Shown: piece by piece, positions 22,866 to 34,405 of the stretch
Position numbering within the stretch: position 1 is the stretch's first letter
Layout of the letters: every line of letters begins with the position of its first letter
From: Nepenthes gracilis
Taxonomy: Eukaryota > Streptophyta > Magnoliopsida > Caryophyllales > Nepenthaceae
Direction of reading: 5' to 3'
Assembly (NCBI GenBank): GCA_033239525.1
Contig: BSYO01000024.1
Location: 7,029,991 to 7,093,990 of the forward strand
DNA: 64,000 bases
Made by a program: the position numbers and the translations under genes
Notes under the pieces: model-generated
Told to the model about the DNA's origin: nothing
The model's input: only the letters and a program-made list of their open reading frames with translations
Databases searched by the model: none

Positions 22866-23461
22866 TGTTGGCCGGAAATGAGGTGGCCCACTCACACAAG
22901 CACAAAGGATCGATGAGAATGAAGGAAAGAATATTGACAAACGATATTTACGTGGAAAACCCTTATGAATCAAGGGAAAAACCACGGGACGATGAGTCCG
23001 AAAGATTGCACTATGTGATGAAGATTACAAAAACAGTAAGGCGGAAATGCACACACACACTCAGTCGGGTCTTCTTCCTCTCCTTTGTTTTTCTTTCTTC
23101 CTTTCACACACTCTCTTTCTTAGTCATATCAACAGCCCTCCATACATACACATATATATAAGGATATACAAAGAATCACAGCCGCAGAGCTAGCACGATC
23201 TTCCTTGTGGTAGGTGCACGGTTCCCAAGAGGCATGTCCTAGCTGTAGACGGCGCATGCCTGCAAAAAAGTCTTGGGTTTCCAAGGTTACCTAAATAAGC
23301 AGGCCAACCAACTCCCCTTTAATCAAGGCAGATGCTCAGAAATTGCCTTAATTAGCCGGTCAATATTTAGTTGACCGTCCTACCGGTCAACGTTATGTTG
23401 ACCGTCCATCCGGTCAACATTTTAGTTGACCGGAATTTCTTCATGGGAGAGATTTCCAACA
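22866..23461 (-). repeat. 3' LTR of the copia element
   Basis: 596 bp. At 23357-23434 it carries three GGTCAA and three TTGACC words forming inverted pairs (CCGGTCAAC...GTTGACCG), i.e. six W-box cores in about 80 bp. A TATATATAAGG stretch lies near 23150-23163. Confidence 0.93.
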
Positions 23462-26400
23462 AACTTCCCCTCTCGACCAAGAAGAAGTTAACTCTGCTAG
23501 TCCGGCCATCTTGCAGCATGCTTCATTCTTCCCTCTTGATAGAATCTTTGTCATCATATCTGCCACGTTCTCTTCCGTGCAAATTTTATCCAATGACAGA
23601 AGACCTTCCTCCAGCACCTCTCGTACCCAATGATATCGAACATCAATGTGCTTGGATCTGGAATGGAATGAAGAGTTCTTACATAAATGAATGGCACTTT
23701 GACTGTCACAAAATACCACATATTTCTCTTGTAAAATGCCTAACTCTTGGACGAACTCCTTTATCCACAGCATCTCTTTGCAGGCTTCTGTAACTGCAAT
23801 GTATTCAGCTTCGGTTGTGGATAGAGCTACACACTTTTGTAGCTTGGACTGCCAAGAAACTGCACCGCCCGCAAATTTTACCAAGTAACCTGATTTGGAT
23901 TTGCGTGTGTCAACATCTCCGGCCATGTCCGCATCTGAGTAACCCACCAACTATGGTTTGTCACCTCCAAGACACAGGCACCTGTTGGAAGTACCTCGAA
24001 TATATCTCATGATCCACTTCACAGCGGACCAGTGCTCCTTTCCCGGATTAGACAGAAACCGGCTAACTGTCCCAACGGCATGAGCTATGTCCGATCTGGT
24101 ACATACCAGAGCATACATCAAGCTTCCCACAGCTGATGAGTAGGGAACGCCTTTCATGTGTTTCTTCTCGTCATCCGTAGCCGGACATTAACGAGTGCTC
24201 AGCCTATAGTAATTTGCCAATGGTGTACTCACGGGCTTTGATTTCTCCATATTAAATCGTTGGAGCACTTTCTCAAGATAATTCTCTTGTGACATCCACA
24301 GCTTTCTTGCCTTTCGATCGCGTAGGATTCTGACTCCCAGAATCTGTTTGGCAGATCCAAGGTCCTTCATGGCAAAAGATTTTCCAAGTTGCTCCTTCAG
24401 CTTCTTTATCCTATCTCCATTGGGTCCGACGATCAGCATATCGTCTACATATAGAAGAAGAACAACAAAATCATCATCCGAGAATTTTTGTACAAATACG
24501 CAATGGTCACGAGTCGTCCGCCGGTACCCCTGAATGGTCATAACAGACTCAAATTTCTTGTACCACTGCCTGGGAGCTTGCTTTAACCCGTACAGACTCT
24601 TTCTTAGTCGGCAGACAAGTTTCTCCTTCCCCTTAACTTTGAACCCCTCAGGTTGCTCCATATAGATTTCCTCCTCAAGCTCACCATGGAGGAATGCCGT
24701 TCGGACATCCATTTGTTCCACCTCTAAGTCCTGGGCGGCGGCCAGGCCAAGTACTATCCGGACGGAGGACATTTTGACAACCGGGGCAAAGATCTCATCA
24801 AAATCAATCCCTTTTTGTTGACTGAAGCCCTTCACTACCAACCGTGCCTTATACTTAGACTTCTTGGTATTCTCATCCTGCTTCAAGCGATAGACCCATT
24901 TGTTCTTGAGGGCCTTCTTCCCCTTAGGAAGTTTTACCAAGTCAAAGGTGTGGTTTTCATGAAGGGAGCTCATTTCCTCCTTCATGGCTTCCAGCCATTC
25001 CCTTTTATTGTCGTCCTTCATTGCCTCCTCATAATCCTCGGGTTCTCTAGCATCAGTGAGCATTACATATTCATTTGGTGATAGACGGACGGATGGCCGT
25101 CTTTCTCGTGAGAACCGTCTAACAGGGACATTCCCTGCCGGTTGAGGTATGACACCATCAATGGAGTCATCAGGAGCCATAACCTCCCTTTCATTTTCTT
25201 CAATCGTCTCCTGATCAGGATCCTCTCCTTCTGTTGATGCCGGACGGACAACTCCAGCTCCCACCTGGTTTGTTTGCATGTCATTACACTTGGCATTTCT
25301 ACCAATGTCTTCAATCGTTTCTCCTTCAATGAAAGTTACGTCTCTAGACCGGACGAGTTTTCTGGTGGCTAGATTATAGAATCGGTAGCCCAGTTCATCT
25401 TCCCCGTAGCCCAGAAAGACGCACTGAGTCGTCTTTGGCTCCAACTTTGTCCTTTCATCTCTAGGGACATGTACGAATGCTTTGCATCCGAATACACGCA
25501 AATGATCATAGGACGGCTCCTTGCCCGTCCATATCTTTTCTGCCACTTCACCCATCAGAGGCTTGCTGGGCGACCTATTGATGATGTAGGCCGCCGTCTG
25601 GAGTGCTTCTGCCCAGAACGGCGCATGAAGCTTTGCTTCGGAAAGCATACAACGTACTCTCTCCAAGAGCGTACGATTCATCCGTTCTGCCACCCCGTTC
25701 AGTTGAGGTGTCTTCGGTGGTGTTTTCTGATGCCTAATACCATGCAACCGACAGTAGGCATCAAAAGGTCCCAAGTATTCACCGCCATTGTCACTTCGGA
25801 CGGTCTTCAGCTTCTTCCCCATCTGACGCTCCACAAGAGCATGAAACTGCTCGAAGACACCAAGAACCTGATCCTTGGTCTTTAGTGGGTAGACCCATAG
25901 CCTTCTTGAGCAGTCGTCAATGAAAGAAACAAAATATTGGGCTCCACCAAAAGACTTTTCTTTGAATGGCCCACACACGTCTGTATGAACTAGTTCTAGG
26001 AGCTCCGCCCTTGGACCGGACGACTCCCCATGGAATGAAACTCTTCTTTGCTTTCCTGCCAAGCAGTGAGGACAAGCTTTTTGTCCTTCCTCCTTTGCTC
26101 TAGTGATCAAGCCTTTCTTGGCTAAGCAGGACAGCCCTTCATTACTCATGTGGCTTAGTCTTCTATGCCACAAGTCTATTGTCTCAGAGCTGGTTGTGGC
26201 ATTCACATCTCCTGCCACTCTACAAGCTTTCATCTGATACAGACCGGAGGCCTTCTTTCCTCTTGCTACGACAAGAGATCCTCTTGTCAGCTTCCATTCG
26301 CCATCACAGAAGGTGTTGCAATAACCTTCATCATCCAGGCGTCCAGCTGAGATGACATTCAGCCGGATGTCAGGAACATGACGTACGTCCTTGATGTCGC
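23441..26400 (-). pseudogene. Copia pol: integrase, RT, RNase H
   Basis: One reading frame from about 26400 to 23441, broken only by TAA at 24188-24190 and TAG at 23951-23953. The 681-codon open part (from 26233) begins with the integrase zinc finger (H23, H28, C54, C57) and continues with catalytic D85, D148 (SDNGGEY) and E near 183 (GVAERMNRT). RT follows with FAPVVKMSSVR, RTAFLHGELEEEIYM and an intact YVDDMLIVG. After the stops comes RNase H with [17 protein letters not shown] and CDSQSAIHL. The last residues run about 20 bp into the LTR. With so few lesions this is the best-preserved pol here. Confidence 0.93.
23462..23475 (-). other. Polypurine tract of the copia element
   Basis: Minus strand CGAGAGGGGAAGTT directly before the LTR start TGTTGGAAATC. 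Confidence 0.8.
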
Positions 26401-27443
26401 TTTTGTCCGTTATTTGTGATTAGGGCAACATCTCCTCTGCCTACAACGGGAGATGTTCCTTCATTTCCCATTCTTATCACTCCAAAATCTCCTGGAGTAT
26501 AAGATGTAAACAGCTGCCTTCTGGACGTGACGTGCAAGGTGGCACCAGAGTCGACCACCCAACCGGACTCCTCGTTCGTCAAACTTGCCACGTCTCCCTC
26601 ACTCGTCAGCAGAAGACCGCCTGCTGTGACTACTGAGACGGAGGACCTTTCCTCTTCCCGTCCACTGTCACCTTTCTCCTTTTCCGCAATTTCCCGCTTC
26701 CATTTGAAGTAATACTTTTTAATATGGCCTTTCTTGCCACAGTGGTGACACTCAAGGTTTTGATACCTTGATCTTGATTTGCTGCGGGCTTTCTCGCCTT
26801 GTTTCTGACCACGGCCTCTACTCCTTCCCCTAGATTCAGTCACAAGTACCTCAGACGTCGAGGCCCCTTGTGACCTCCTTGACTCATTCATGAGTAAGGA
26901 AGCAATAACTGCATCCAACTCCAAAGTGTCCTTCCCAAACAGCAAGGTTGTGACTATATGATCATAGGAGGCTGGCAGAGAGGCCAGTAGGACCAACGCC
27001 TTGTCCTCCTCCTTGATATCTTCATCAAGGGCGGACATCTGCGTCAAAATCCGGTTAAACTCGTCCAGATGCTTCTCGAAGCTCCCTCCTTCCGACAACC
27101 GTAAGCCATAGAATTGCTTCTTTATATGGAGCCTGGTTGTCAAGGACTTCGACTTATATCGGCTCTCCAACTTCTCCCAGACTTCCGCCGGCCGCTTAAG
27201 CCAAGCACCTCGAAGAGTATTATCACCAGACAGAGCTTAATGGTGCAACTCAGAAGATCTCTTTTGTCTTGCCACTCATCATTGGTCATTCTTTCAGAGC
27301 TTTTCATCCATCTTCTTCAGCGCCTTTATCGTTCCTTCTCTGGTGAGAATGTTCTTCACCCTTTCTTGCCAGAGAATGAAGTTACCTTGCCCGTTAAACT
27401 GCTCAACGCTAAATGGTAAGTTCTTCGATGATGTCGACGCCAT
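26370..27443 (-). pseudogene. Copia gag and protease
   Basis: Starts MASTSSKNLPFSVEQFNG at 27443. A frame break near 27296 is compensated near 27225, after which an open 266-codon stretch runs to 26370. It has the copia gag core (AEVWEKLESRY, FYGLRLSEGGSFEKHL), a basic linker, and the knuckle CHHCGKKGHIKKYYFKW, where the fourth ligand Cys is Tyr. Protease follows with WVVDSGATLHVTS (active-site DSGA). A frameshift near 26400 separates it from pol. It would supply capsid and protease; the lost knuckle Cys and frameshifts argue against function. Confidence 0.88.
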
Positions 27444-27468
27444 CAGAACAAAGTTTTTAACCTTGCTC

Positions 27469-27480
27469 TCTGATACCACT
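27469..27480 (-). other. Primer binding site of the copia element
   Basis: Minus strand AGTGGTATCAGAG adjoins the LTR end, the initiator-tRNA-Met site typical of plant copia elements. Confidence 0.9.
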
Positions 27481-28130
27481 TGTTGGCCGGAAATGAGGCG
27501 TCCCACTCACACAAGCACAAAGGATCGAAGAGAATGAAGGAAAGAATATTGACAAACGATATTTACGTGGAAAACCCTTATGAATTAAGAGAAAAACCAC
27601 GGGACGATGAGTCTGAAAGATTGCACTATGTGATGAAGATTACAAAAATGTGAAAGGCGTAAATGCACACACACTCAGTCGGGCCTTCTTCCTCTCCTTT
27701 GTTTTTCTTTCTTCCTTTCACACACTCTCTTTCTTAGTCATATCAACAGCCTCCATACATACACATATATATATAAGGATATACAAAGAATCACAGCCGC
27801 AGAGCTAGCACGATCTTCCTTGTGGTAGGTGCACGGTTCCCAAGAGGCATGTCCTAGCTGTAGACTGCGCATGCCTGCAAAATAGTCTTGGGTTTCCAAT
27901 GTTACCTAAATAAGCAGGCCAACCAACTCCCCTTTAATCAAGGCAGATGCTCAGAAATTGCCTTAATTAGCCGGTCAATATTTAGTTGACCGTCCTACCG
28001 GTCAACGTTTTAGTTGACCGGAATTTCTTCATGGGAGAGATTTCCAACCATCCGGTCAACATTCCGTTGACCGCCCATCCGGTCAACATTTTAGTTGACC
28101 GAAATTTCTTTATGGGAGAGATTTCCAACA
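27481..28130 (-). repeat. 5' LTR of the copia element
   Basis: 650 bp. It is longer than its partner because of an internal partial duplication near 27990-28090 that repeats the GGAATTTCTTCATGGGAGAG segment with flanking W-box pairs. Eight W-box cores (four GGTCAA, four TTGACC) lie at 27971-28102, within the first 160 bp of U3 in element sense. A TATA-like TATATATATAAGG lies near 27765-27779. Confidence 0.93.
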
Positions 28131-30721
28131 AGTGTCAGAGGAGAAAAAAAACCTACTTAAAAGACAAACTCTATCATACTATAAATAAGATAAATAACAG
28201 TTTAACTTTCTTTCCTTATTGTTTTGACTTTCAAAAAGAGAGAGAAGCAGCAGTGTATTGAAGGCAAACGAGCTATGGAGGAGTGGAGGAAAAGAAAAAA
28301 TAAAAGGAAACCGATTTTAGGACAAATAATTTTGTAACCTTTCATATTTTAGTCTCAATCTTCTAGCAAGTAACTTGGGGCTTTCCTTATTTGATATATT
28401 GAATTTCTCAATTGAATCCTTATATATTCATGTATATTTTATCTTCTTAAATTGAGTGTTTATTTGGATTGAGAATGATAATGAAATGGTCAGGTAGTGA
28501 TTCAAATATAGCAACTTGTGACATTCCATTCTCTAGTAAGTAATTTTATGACCATTCGTATTCTAGTCTAAATTTGCTATCAAGTAATTCTTGATTTGTC
28601 TATTAAAATTCATAATTTATATTCATTTATTTCATGAACATAGACAAGTGTTTCAAGGTCCAATTATTATTTAGAGAAAGAAAATTTTAGAATGTTGATT
28701 GATGAGTAATATTTTAAACTTTGTAATAAAAAGTTATATTTTAATAACATGATCATTACAATCAATTGGTTAAAAATTTAATTCTATTATTAGAAATGAT
28801 TAAAGAAACATTTTGAGATCTATGATATGCTTGATTTCATGTTCTATAACCAGCTGATGCAAGTATGTCGGTCCAACGCAAATTAAGCCTGAAGACAAAA
28901 GCGAGCTTGTGCACGAGTACTAAAGAGACATGTATTAAGTGCTATGTTCTAGTTGAAATATGCATGAATTTCTTTTGAACATATATCAGACACTAATACT
29001 TTAGTTAGAATACACACGAGTACTACTCAAGCACAAATCGGTCATATCAATACGTGTATCAAGCACATGTCAGTTGCTATTTTAATGTTCCGTTACTTTC
29101 ATGATATATATGTGTTGCATAATTAATTAATATGTTATAAGAGATAGAAAATTGTTATTAATACCCTTACAGTTGAGATTAATAATTAAATAGCTGTTAA
29201 TTATGACTATAAGACAATTTAAGGAGAAACTTTATGGATTTTCATTATTTGACTTGGAGAATTATAAAGTCAGAAAGAGAGTAAAACATTTTCCTTAGTA
29301 GCCATGTGAAAAAGGTTAGAGTAGGAAAAATATTAATTCTTAATAGCTTCCTACTTGATTGAATGGATTAGTTAGGATGATTATATTAAGGTTAGACATA
29401 GTAGATAGAGAATTTTATCGCCTTATTTAAAAGTGACCATATAAATCATTTAGATATTTTTATCATTCCTTGAATATTCATGATTTATTTTGTGCTTCTT
29501 TTGAAATATGTTAATGTAGTCTTGATATTCTATGGCTAAATAAATAAAAACATATGAAAATATTAAGATATCTAATTGAATGGAAGGTTATGTAACCTCA
29601 ATGCAGTTTATACTTTTTCAATACCTATTTTATATATAATAGTAAATGTCAATTTATTTTCAAAGTGAGATACTTATAGACTTGTAGCCGTAGTATAATA
29701 TTATAATCGGGATATTATTGGTAAGAAGCATCATATGTGATATGAATATGATATGGGTATAGCACCCTAAAAGATTGTAAGAATAGTGATGATACTATAG
29801 ATATTGAGTGATCTCGGGGTATTTATTCAAATATTGAGGATGTAAATACACAACCCCCGATCATAATGATAAAAAAAAATTCACAAAGAGTTTGATAGAT
29901 CATACAATTACAATCTCATGTTGAGTTAAATTTATCAAAAATCTAGGAAGGAACGTTAATATCACGTATATTTTGAGATCTCGATACTTGTTTTGGGTTC
30001 ATTGAACCCCACAGATGTCCTTCAGAAGATCATTGATTTCTTGACATCCTAATTATGGATTTTTCATAATGCTTTTGAATTATTTTATTGATTGTCTCAT
30101 TTATTTATTATTCGAAGATGATCATTACTTTTTATAGATTTTGCATATTTCAGAGTTGGTTTTGACAAATGAGTTTCCTAGATAATTTGATATTTTCATT
30201 ATTGTTAATTTTAGCCAGAATTATTTGTTGGATATTTGACTCATCTTTATTATTTTTTTCCTAAGTATTAGGATTAGAGATGGATAACCCTAGAGTTAGA
30301 TAGAGTTAATGATGATAGAGATTATACAGCCTAACGTGAAAATTTGTTTATTTCTATTTTTATACTCTAAAGATATATTTTGATATTTTATTTTATTTTA
30401 TTTTGTTGGGATATTTGTGCTATATTTTTGTTCCTAATTTTTTAACCAATGAGAGTTTTTAGGATATAATCGTTGTATTTTATCATTTATAGACATGTAA
30501 TGATGATGATTTAAAATTTATGATTTTTTGCATGGTTGAATCTAAGCAGCAATTACAGACGAATTTGGGTCATCACAGATAATATCTCAAAGTATACTGA
30601 ACATCATCATAAATATGTTATTTAAATTAAATTCATATATTATAGAATGTCCGTAACTTACTTTTTAATTTCTTTGAAGTTTCTCACGTAGGACATTTGT
30701 TTGTCCTTTATGCATTACCTC
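28131..30721. other. AT-rich intergenic DNA, possible decayed LTR
   Basis: No open frame or RNA gene is supported. TGTGACATTCC at 28517 and GGGTCATCACA ending at 30577 resemble the two ends of a long chromovirus LTR, but the flanks (CAACT and GATAA) do not match as a target duplication. Confidence 0.3.
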
Positions 30722-31656
30722 TAATGCATCCCTGGTTTTGGGTTCTCATATGGCTTAGGGATCCTTCATATTCTTGGCATCCAATTGATTTCAAACGAGT
30801 CCGGCTTCCGCATCTTTCAACCTAAGCCATGTGCACTACAAACTACAAATAAGAGGTCGGAGGATGACGGGAGATTCTCCCACCATAAATACTTCGATAC
30901 TCAAGTCAAAAATCTTTCCATGGGGATGAAAAGATGCAAGTATGAAGGTAAACATGATGGGGATTGTATGGGTGCTAGTATACAAAGAGTGAGAATGATT
31001 GTTGGATGAAGCTCTAGCTCCTCTCGTACACTGCGATGAGTGGCTCACTAATATTGCCGAACTAAAATGACGATTATGGAGGAAAGAGAGCTTGTTCTTT
31101 CTCCTCATACTTGGGTTCGAAACTTAGAGCGAGATAGCACTGGAATGCCCTAAGAACTTTAGGGTGCTTGGTTTTAGATCATTCATCGCTCCTCCTTCTC
31201 CATTGTAAGAGAAGGTATATGTAGGCTCCTTAGGGGAGGCCTTTGGGGGCGAGAACTTGTGACAAATGGCGTGCCTGGGTTCACCAGTCGCTGAGAGTTG
31301 TTGGTGGTTAGTGATGTTAGTTATCGCCTTGTGGTAGCACGGGGACCGTCGCCGGATGTGGCCAGCACGAACCTGGTTAACTTTTGTTGGGATTGGTTGA
31401 ACTGCTGCCGAATGGCGGGCGCTACAGCTCATCAGAGTTGACCTCATCCCTCCTTGGTTGACATATTTTGAGCTAGCGCTTCTTGCGTTGCACACCTGCA
31501 ACCGTTTTGAGAGATGCGCGGGAGGATGGCTATTGGACGCATGTTAAGAGTGCATGGTGGGCTTTGCTCCAAGTCTCCTGGGCCCCATTGCCTGGTGGGG
31601 CCTGCCTACCGGTTGGGCCTCGTGGATATCGACCCATTTCCATATTAGGCCCATCA
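30722..31656 (-). repeat. 3' LTR of E3
   Basis: 935 bp. It aligns along its length with 62568-63742 except for the MITE in that copy. A TATA-like element on the minus strand (CATATACC) lies near 31210. Confidence 0.9.
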
Positions 31657-31670
31657 CTAGCCCCCCATGC
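31657..31670 (-). other. Polypurine tract of E3
   Basis: Minus strand CATGGGGGGCTAG beside the LTR start TGATGGG, as in E2. Confidence 0.8.
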
Positions 31671-34050
31671 TAGGGTTTGGCCCACTGTCGGGCTCTAGCA
31701 TGTTGAATGATGGGCCTCAGATTGCCAGCTCATGCATTCCGTTTTGAGGTGCGTCAATCTTTAGCTCCCAAGGGCGTTGTTCCTTCCCCACGCGAATATA
31801 CAACTTTTTAGAGATGTCGCGGAGATTCGGCGCTCTACCGGGTAAGATTCCTTGCCTGAGCCTTGACATTGTATTGATGCCTATCCTGTTTTTTGATTGA
31901 CGGCCGTTGGGCGGAGCGCCCCCTTGAGAGCTCGCTCGGCCATCTGTGCGACTATAAATCAGGGGGTCCCCTTACTTTAGGGACCCAAACTCATTCCTTC
32001 ACCGGCAAAGCAATGTGGAGACCTTGGCTTCTCTTACGCCCCGTGGAGTTTGGCACTAGAATTGGATAGATCTGCAGAAGGCCAATAATTGCTCTTGAAG
32101 CCTATCGTTATGCCCTTTCTATGGACACTTCCTCATTGTAACGAGGGTGGCTTAACCACTTTGTAATCGTCATGCGCCTTCTTTTCGCTTGGCCAGGGTG
32201 TGCAGCCTCTAGAGGAGCATTGAGGGATCTGAATTCCGACTCAAGGTCTCTGACCTTGGGAAATGTCCTGCCTCTCGCTCCTTCCATTGCTAGTTGTCTC
32301 AGGGCCAGCTAGATGAGGCATATTCCAAGGTCCTATCGAGCCGGACATCCGGTGTATTTCCTGATGTCACGACTTCCGTCGTTGATCTCGAGTGGAGGCC
32401 CTTCCCTTACTGTGGCTGTGTTAGACCCACCTTCAACAAGGGAATGGAATTCCATTCATTTGCCGTGGGGAATCAACACTAGGGGGATGCTATCGGAGGA
32501 GAGCTTTTTCCTCGGTTGTGTTTCTGCTCCATATCAAGCTCTCCCAGTGTTTGTCACTTCTTCTCCTGCTTCCTGCATTTTGCTTCATTTTATTTTTATT
32601 TTCTTTGCACTCGCACTGGCCCGGGCCATGTACTTTCTAAAGAAGACTTCAATGAATAAGAGTGTTTATATTTGTTGTTATTACTGGAGCCACTGAAATT
32701 CGTTTCTTTACTTCTGCTCAGTGTAACTCAAGGGCCGAAGGGCCCTCTTGCTACCATGTATGTTTCTCAATTTTACAGGATGAGTGGCTTGTGATCAAAT
32801 TTTTCGACGGCCATCCCTCAAGTTCATACTCGGACCATCGACGGGAAAATCGGTTGGGAGCCATTCAGGGGCTTATGCCGCTCACATTATTTTATCAGGT
32901 AACGGAATGCCATTGAGTGAGGTCATGTCCATTAAGTCATCTCTATGAATTTATTGCAATGGGGGCTGCAGAGCCATCATGCCGTTATTATTCCTCTTCG
33001 AAAAGGTGCGACGCTTTAGGGTGTTGCCACATGGGAGAGTCTCATTGAGTAATGAGACACTTAGTCTTTGTCGTACGACGCCATTTCCTTCGGGGAGCCT
33101 TACCTATTTAAACACCAAGGCTCTCTCCTCATTTTGGCACTCACACATCGTTTTGAGGCACTTGCCCTGAGTTTGCAGTTGCTCCTTCCTTGGTCATGCT
33201 CTAATCTTCATAATAGCTGACAAGTGGCGCAATTACGCCCCAGGACCGCCAGTCTGGCCAGTGGGATCATCCTCTTCTTCCGAACCTAAGCCTCCTACTG
33301 AGGAGTCGAGATGAGAGGAATAAGAGCCAAGAGGGCATGACAATGTGGATTTCACCGCAGCGGCAATGGAAGGTTGCCACTTGGAGCCATTAATCCTTGG
33401 ACCGGTGATGTTCCTGAGGGCGCCGCTAGGCTTTGAATCAAAAGGGGCTTCCAATTTCTCTCGGCGTCGAGGGCTTGATGAGGTCAGTTGATTGATCCAC
33501 CGTGCCAAATGAGCAGTTGAGGAGGCTAAGTGTCAGATACAAGCCGCCATCGCTGATGTCGAACAAAGTTGGGCGCGGGTGGCTTACTTCAAACAAGCCT
33601 TGTCAGAGTCAAATGCGAGGTAGTCGCAGTTGGCCGATGTCAATGCACAAGCTTAGAGTCGGATTGGGACTCTTCAAGGGACCTTCAGCGATGCCGAGAA
33701 CAACTTCCAGATGATTTCAGCACACAGACAAGGCTAGTGGTCGAGCTGAGGTTGAGGATTGATCCGGAAGAATTAGCTCCTACGCTAGAGGGGTGATTCC
33801 CGGATGGGATTTGTCTGAGCCAAAGGATAGCTTCCCTGGTGGTGCTTGGCTTCCATTCGGGCTTCCTGAATTCTCAAAACGCGAGAACACGCATGCACTC
33901 AAAGTTGACTGACTTCCCATATTCGGATCCTACCAAGCCCGATAGGGGTAGATAGCATATATTGTACTTTAAGGACACTGGTTAACCTTAGCTATAAAGA
34001 AACTTTAATTAATAAAATCTCTTTTTGATAAAATGATTCATTTGTTGTAG
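31671..34050 (+). other. Two possible decayed copies of the antisense transcription unit in E3
   Basis: Two stretches each show a TATA-like box, broken coding sequence and a polyadenylation-like end on the plus strand. The first has GACTATAAATC near 31953 and AATAAG near 32657. The second has CTATTTAAAC near 33107, a coiled-coil-like frame at 33525-33690 (CQIQAAIADVEQSWARV) and AATAAA at 34011-34016. The intact-order unit follows from 34258. They may be duplicates of the antisense gene or just leader sequence; protein similarity is weak. Confidence 0.35.
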
Positions 34051-34257
34051 CATGTTTCTTTTGGACACTGAGTGCGGTGCTTCCAGCTTGGAAGTCGGAA
34101 GAGCTGCCACCATCACAGTTCCTAACAACCTGCATCCTTGCATTAATTGCTTGTTGTGACTGTTGAGATTTGATGGAAAGTTGTGGCACTAGTCGTGAGG
34201 CTCAGTGTCAGGTGCCATGATGGGCTGATTTGGATAGACGCGCTATGCCCTACGAAA

Positions 34258-34405
34258 GGGACACGTGTCAAGGCCATCATTGAGGACAACCTTTGCGTTT
34301 TCCCATGCGACGCTGTTTGAGGCCCTTTGCATCCGCCTATTTAAACCCTTCGTTTTCCCGTCAATTACACTTTGAGTTCTTTGAGTTCTCTTGCTTCACA
34401 CATCA
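34258..34405 (+). promoter_or_regulatory. Putative promoter of the E3 antisense gene
   Basis: GGGACACGTGTCAAGG at 34258 holds a G-box/ABRE, and CCTATTTAAACCC near 34336 a TATA-like box about 65 bp before the ATG. E2 and C have the same ACACGTGTC word upstream of their antisense genes. Confidence 0.5.

Larger units (their letters stand above)
22866..28130 (-). mobile_element. Tork/Tnt1-like Ty1/copia element, nearly complete
   Basis: LTRs 22866-23461 and 27481-28130 start TGTTGG and end CCAACA (as read on the plus strand) and are flanked by AGTGT (22861-22865 and 28131-28135). A tRNA-Met primer site adjoins the right LTR and a GAGAGGGGAAG polypurine tract adjoins the left one. Gag and pol fill the 4 kb between. 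A hand count over about 215 bp of LTR gives roughly 5% difference, the lowest in the window. Gag and integrase motifs resemble the Tnt1 group of the Tork lineage. Confidence 0.95.

Noticed and set aside
22862..23161. 99-codon open frame at the copia LTR start
   Set aside because: It lies inside the LTR and runs through promoter and microsatellite sequence; not a gene.
24188..26233. Intact functional copia polyprotein
   Set aside because: The 681-codon frame lacks gag, protease and RNase H; nonsense codons and frameshifts separate them.
28517..30577. Solo LTR with TGTGACATTCC and GGTCATCACA ends
   Set aside because: Flanking five bases (CAACT and GATAA) do not match and no second copy is present; left as a low-confidence note.
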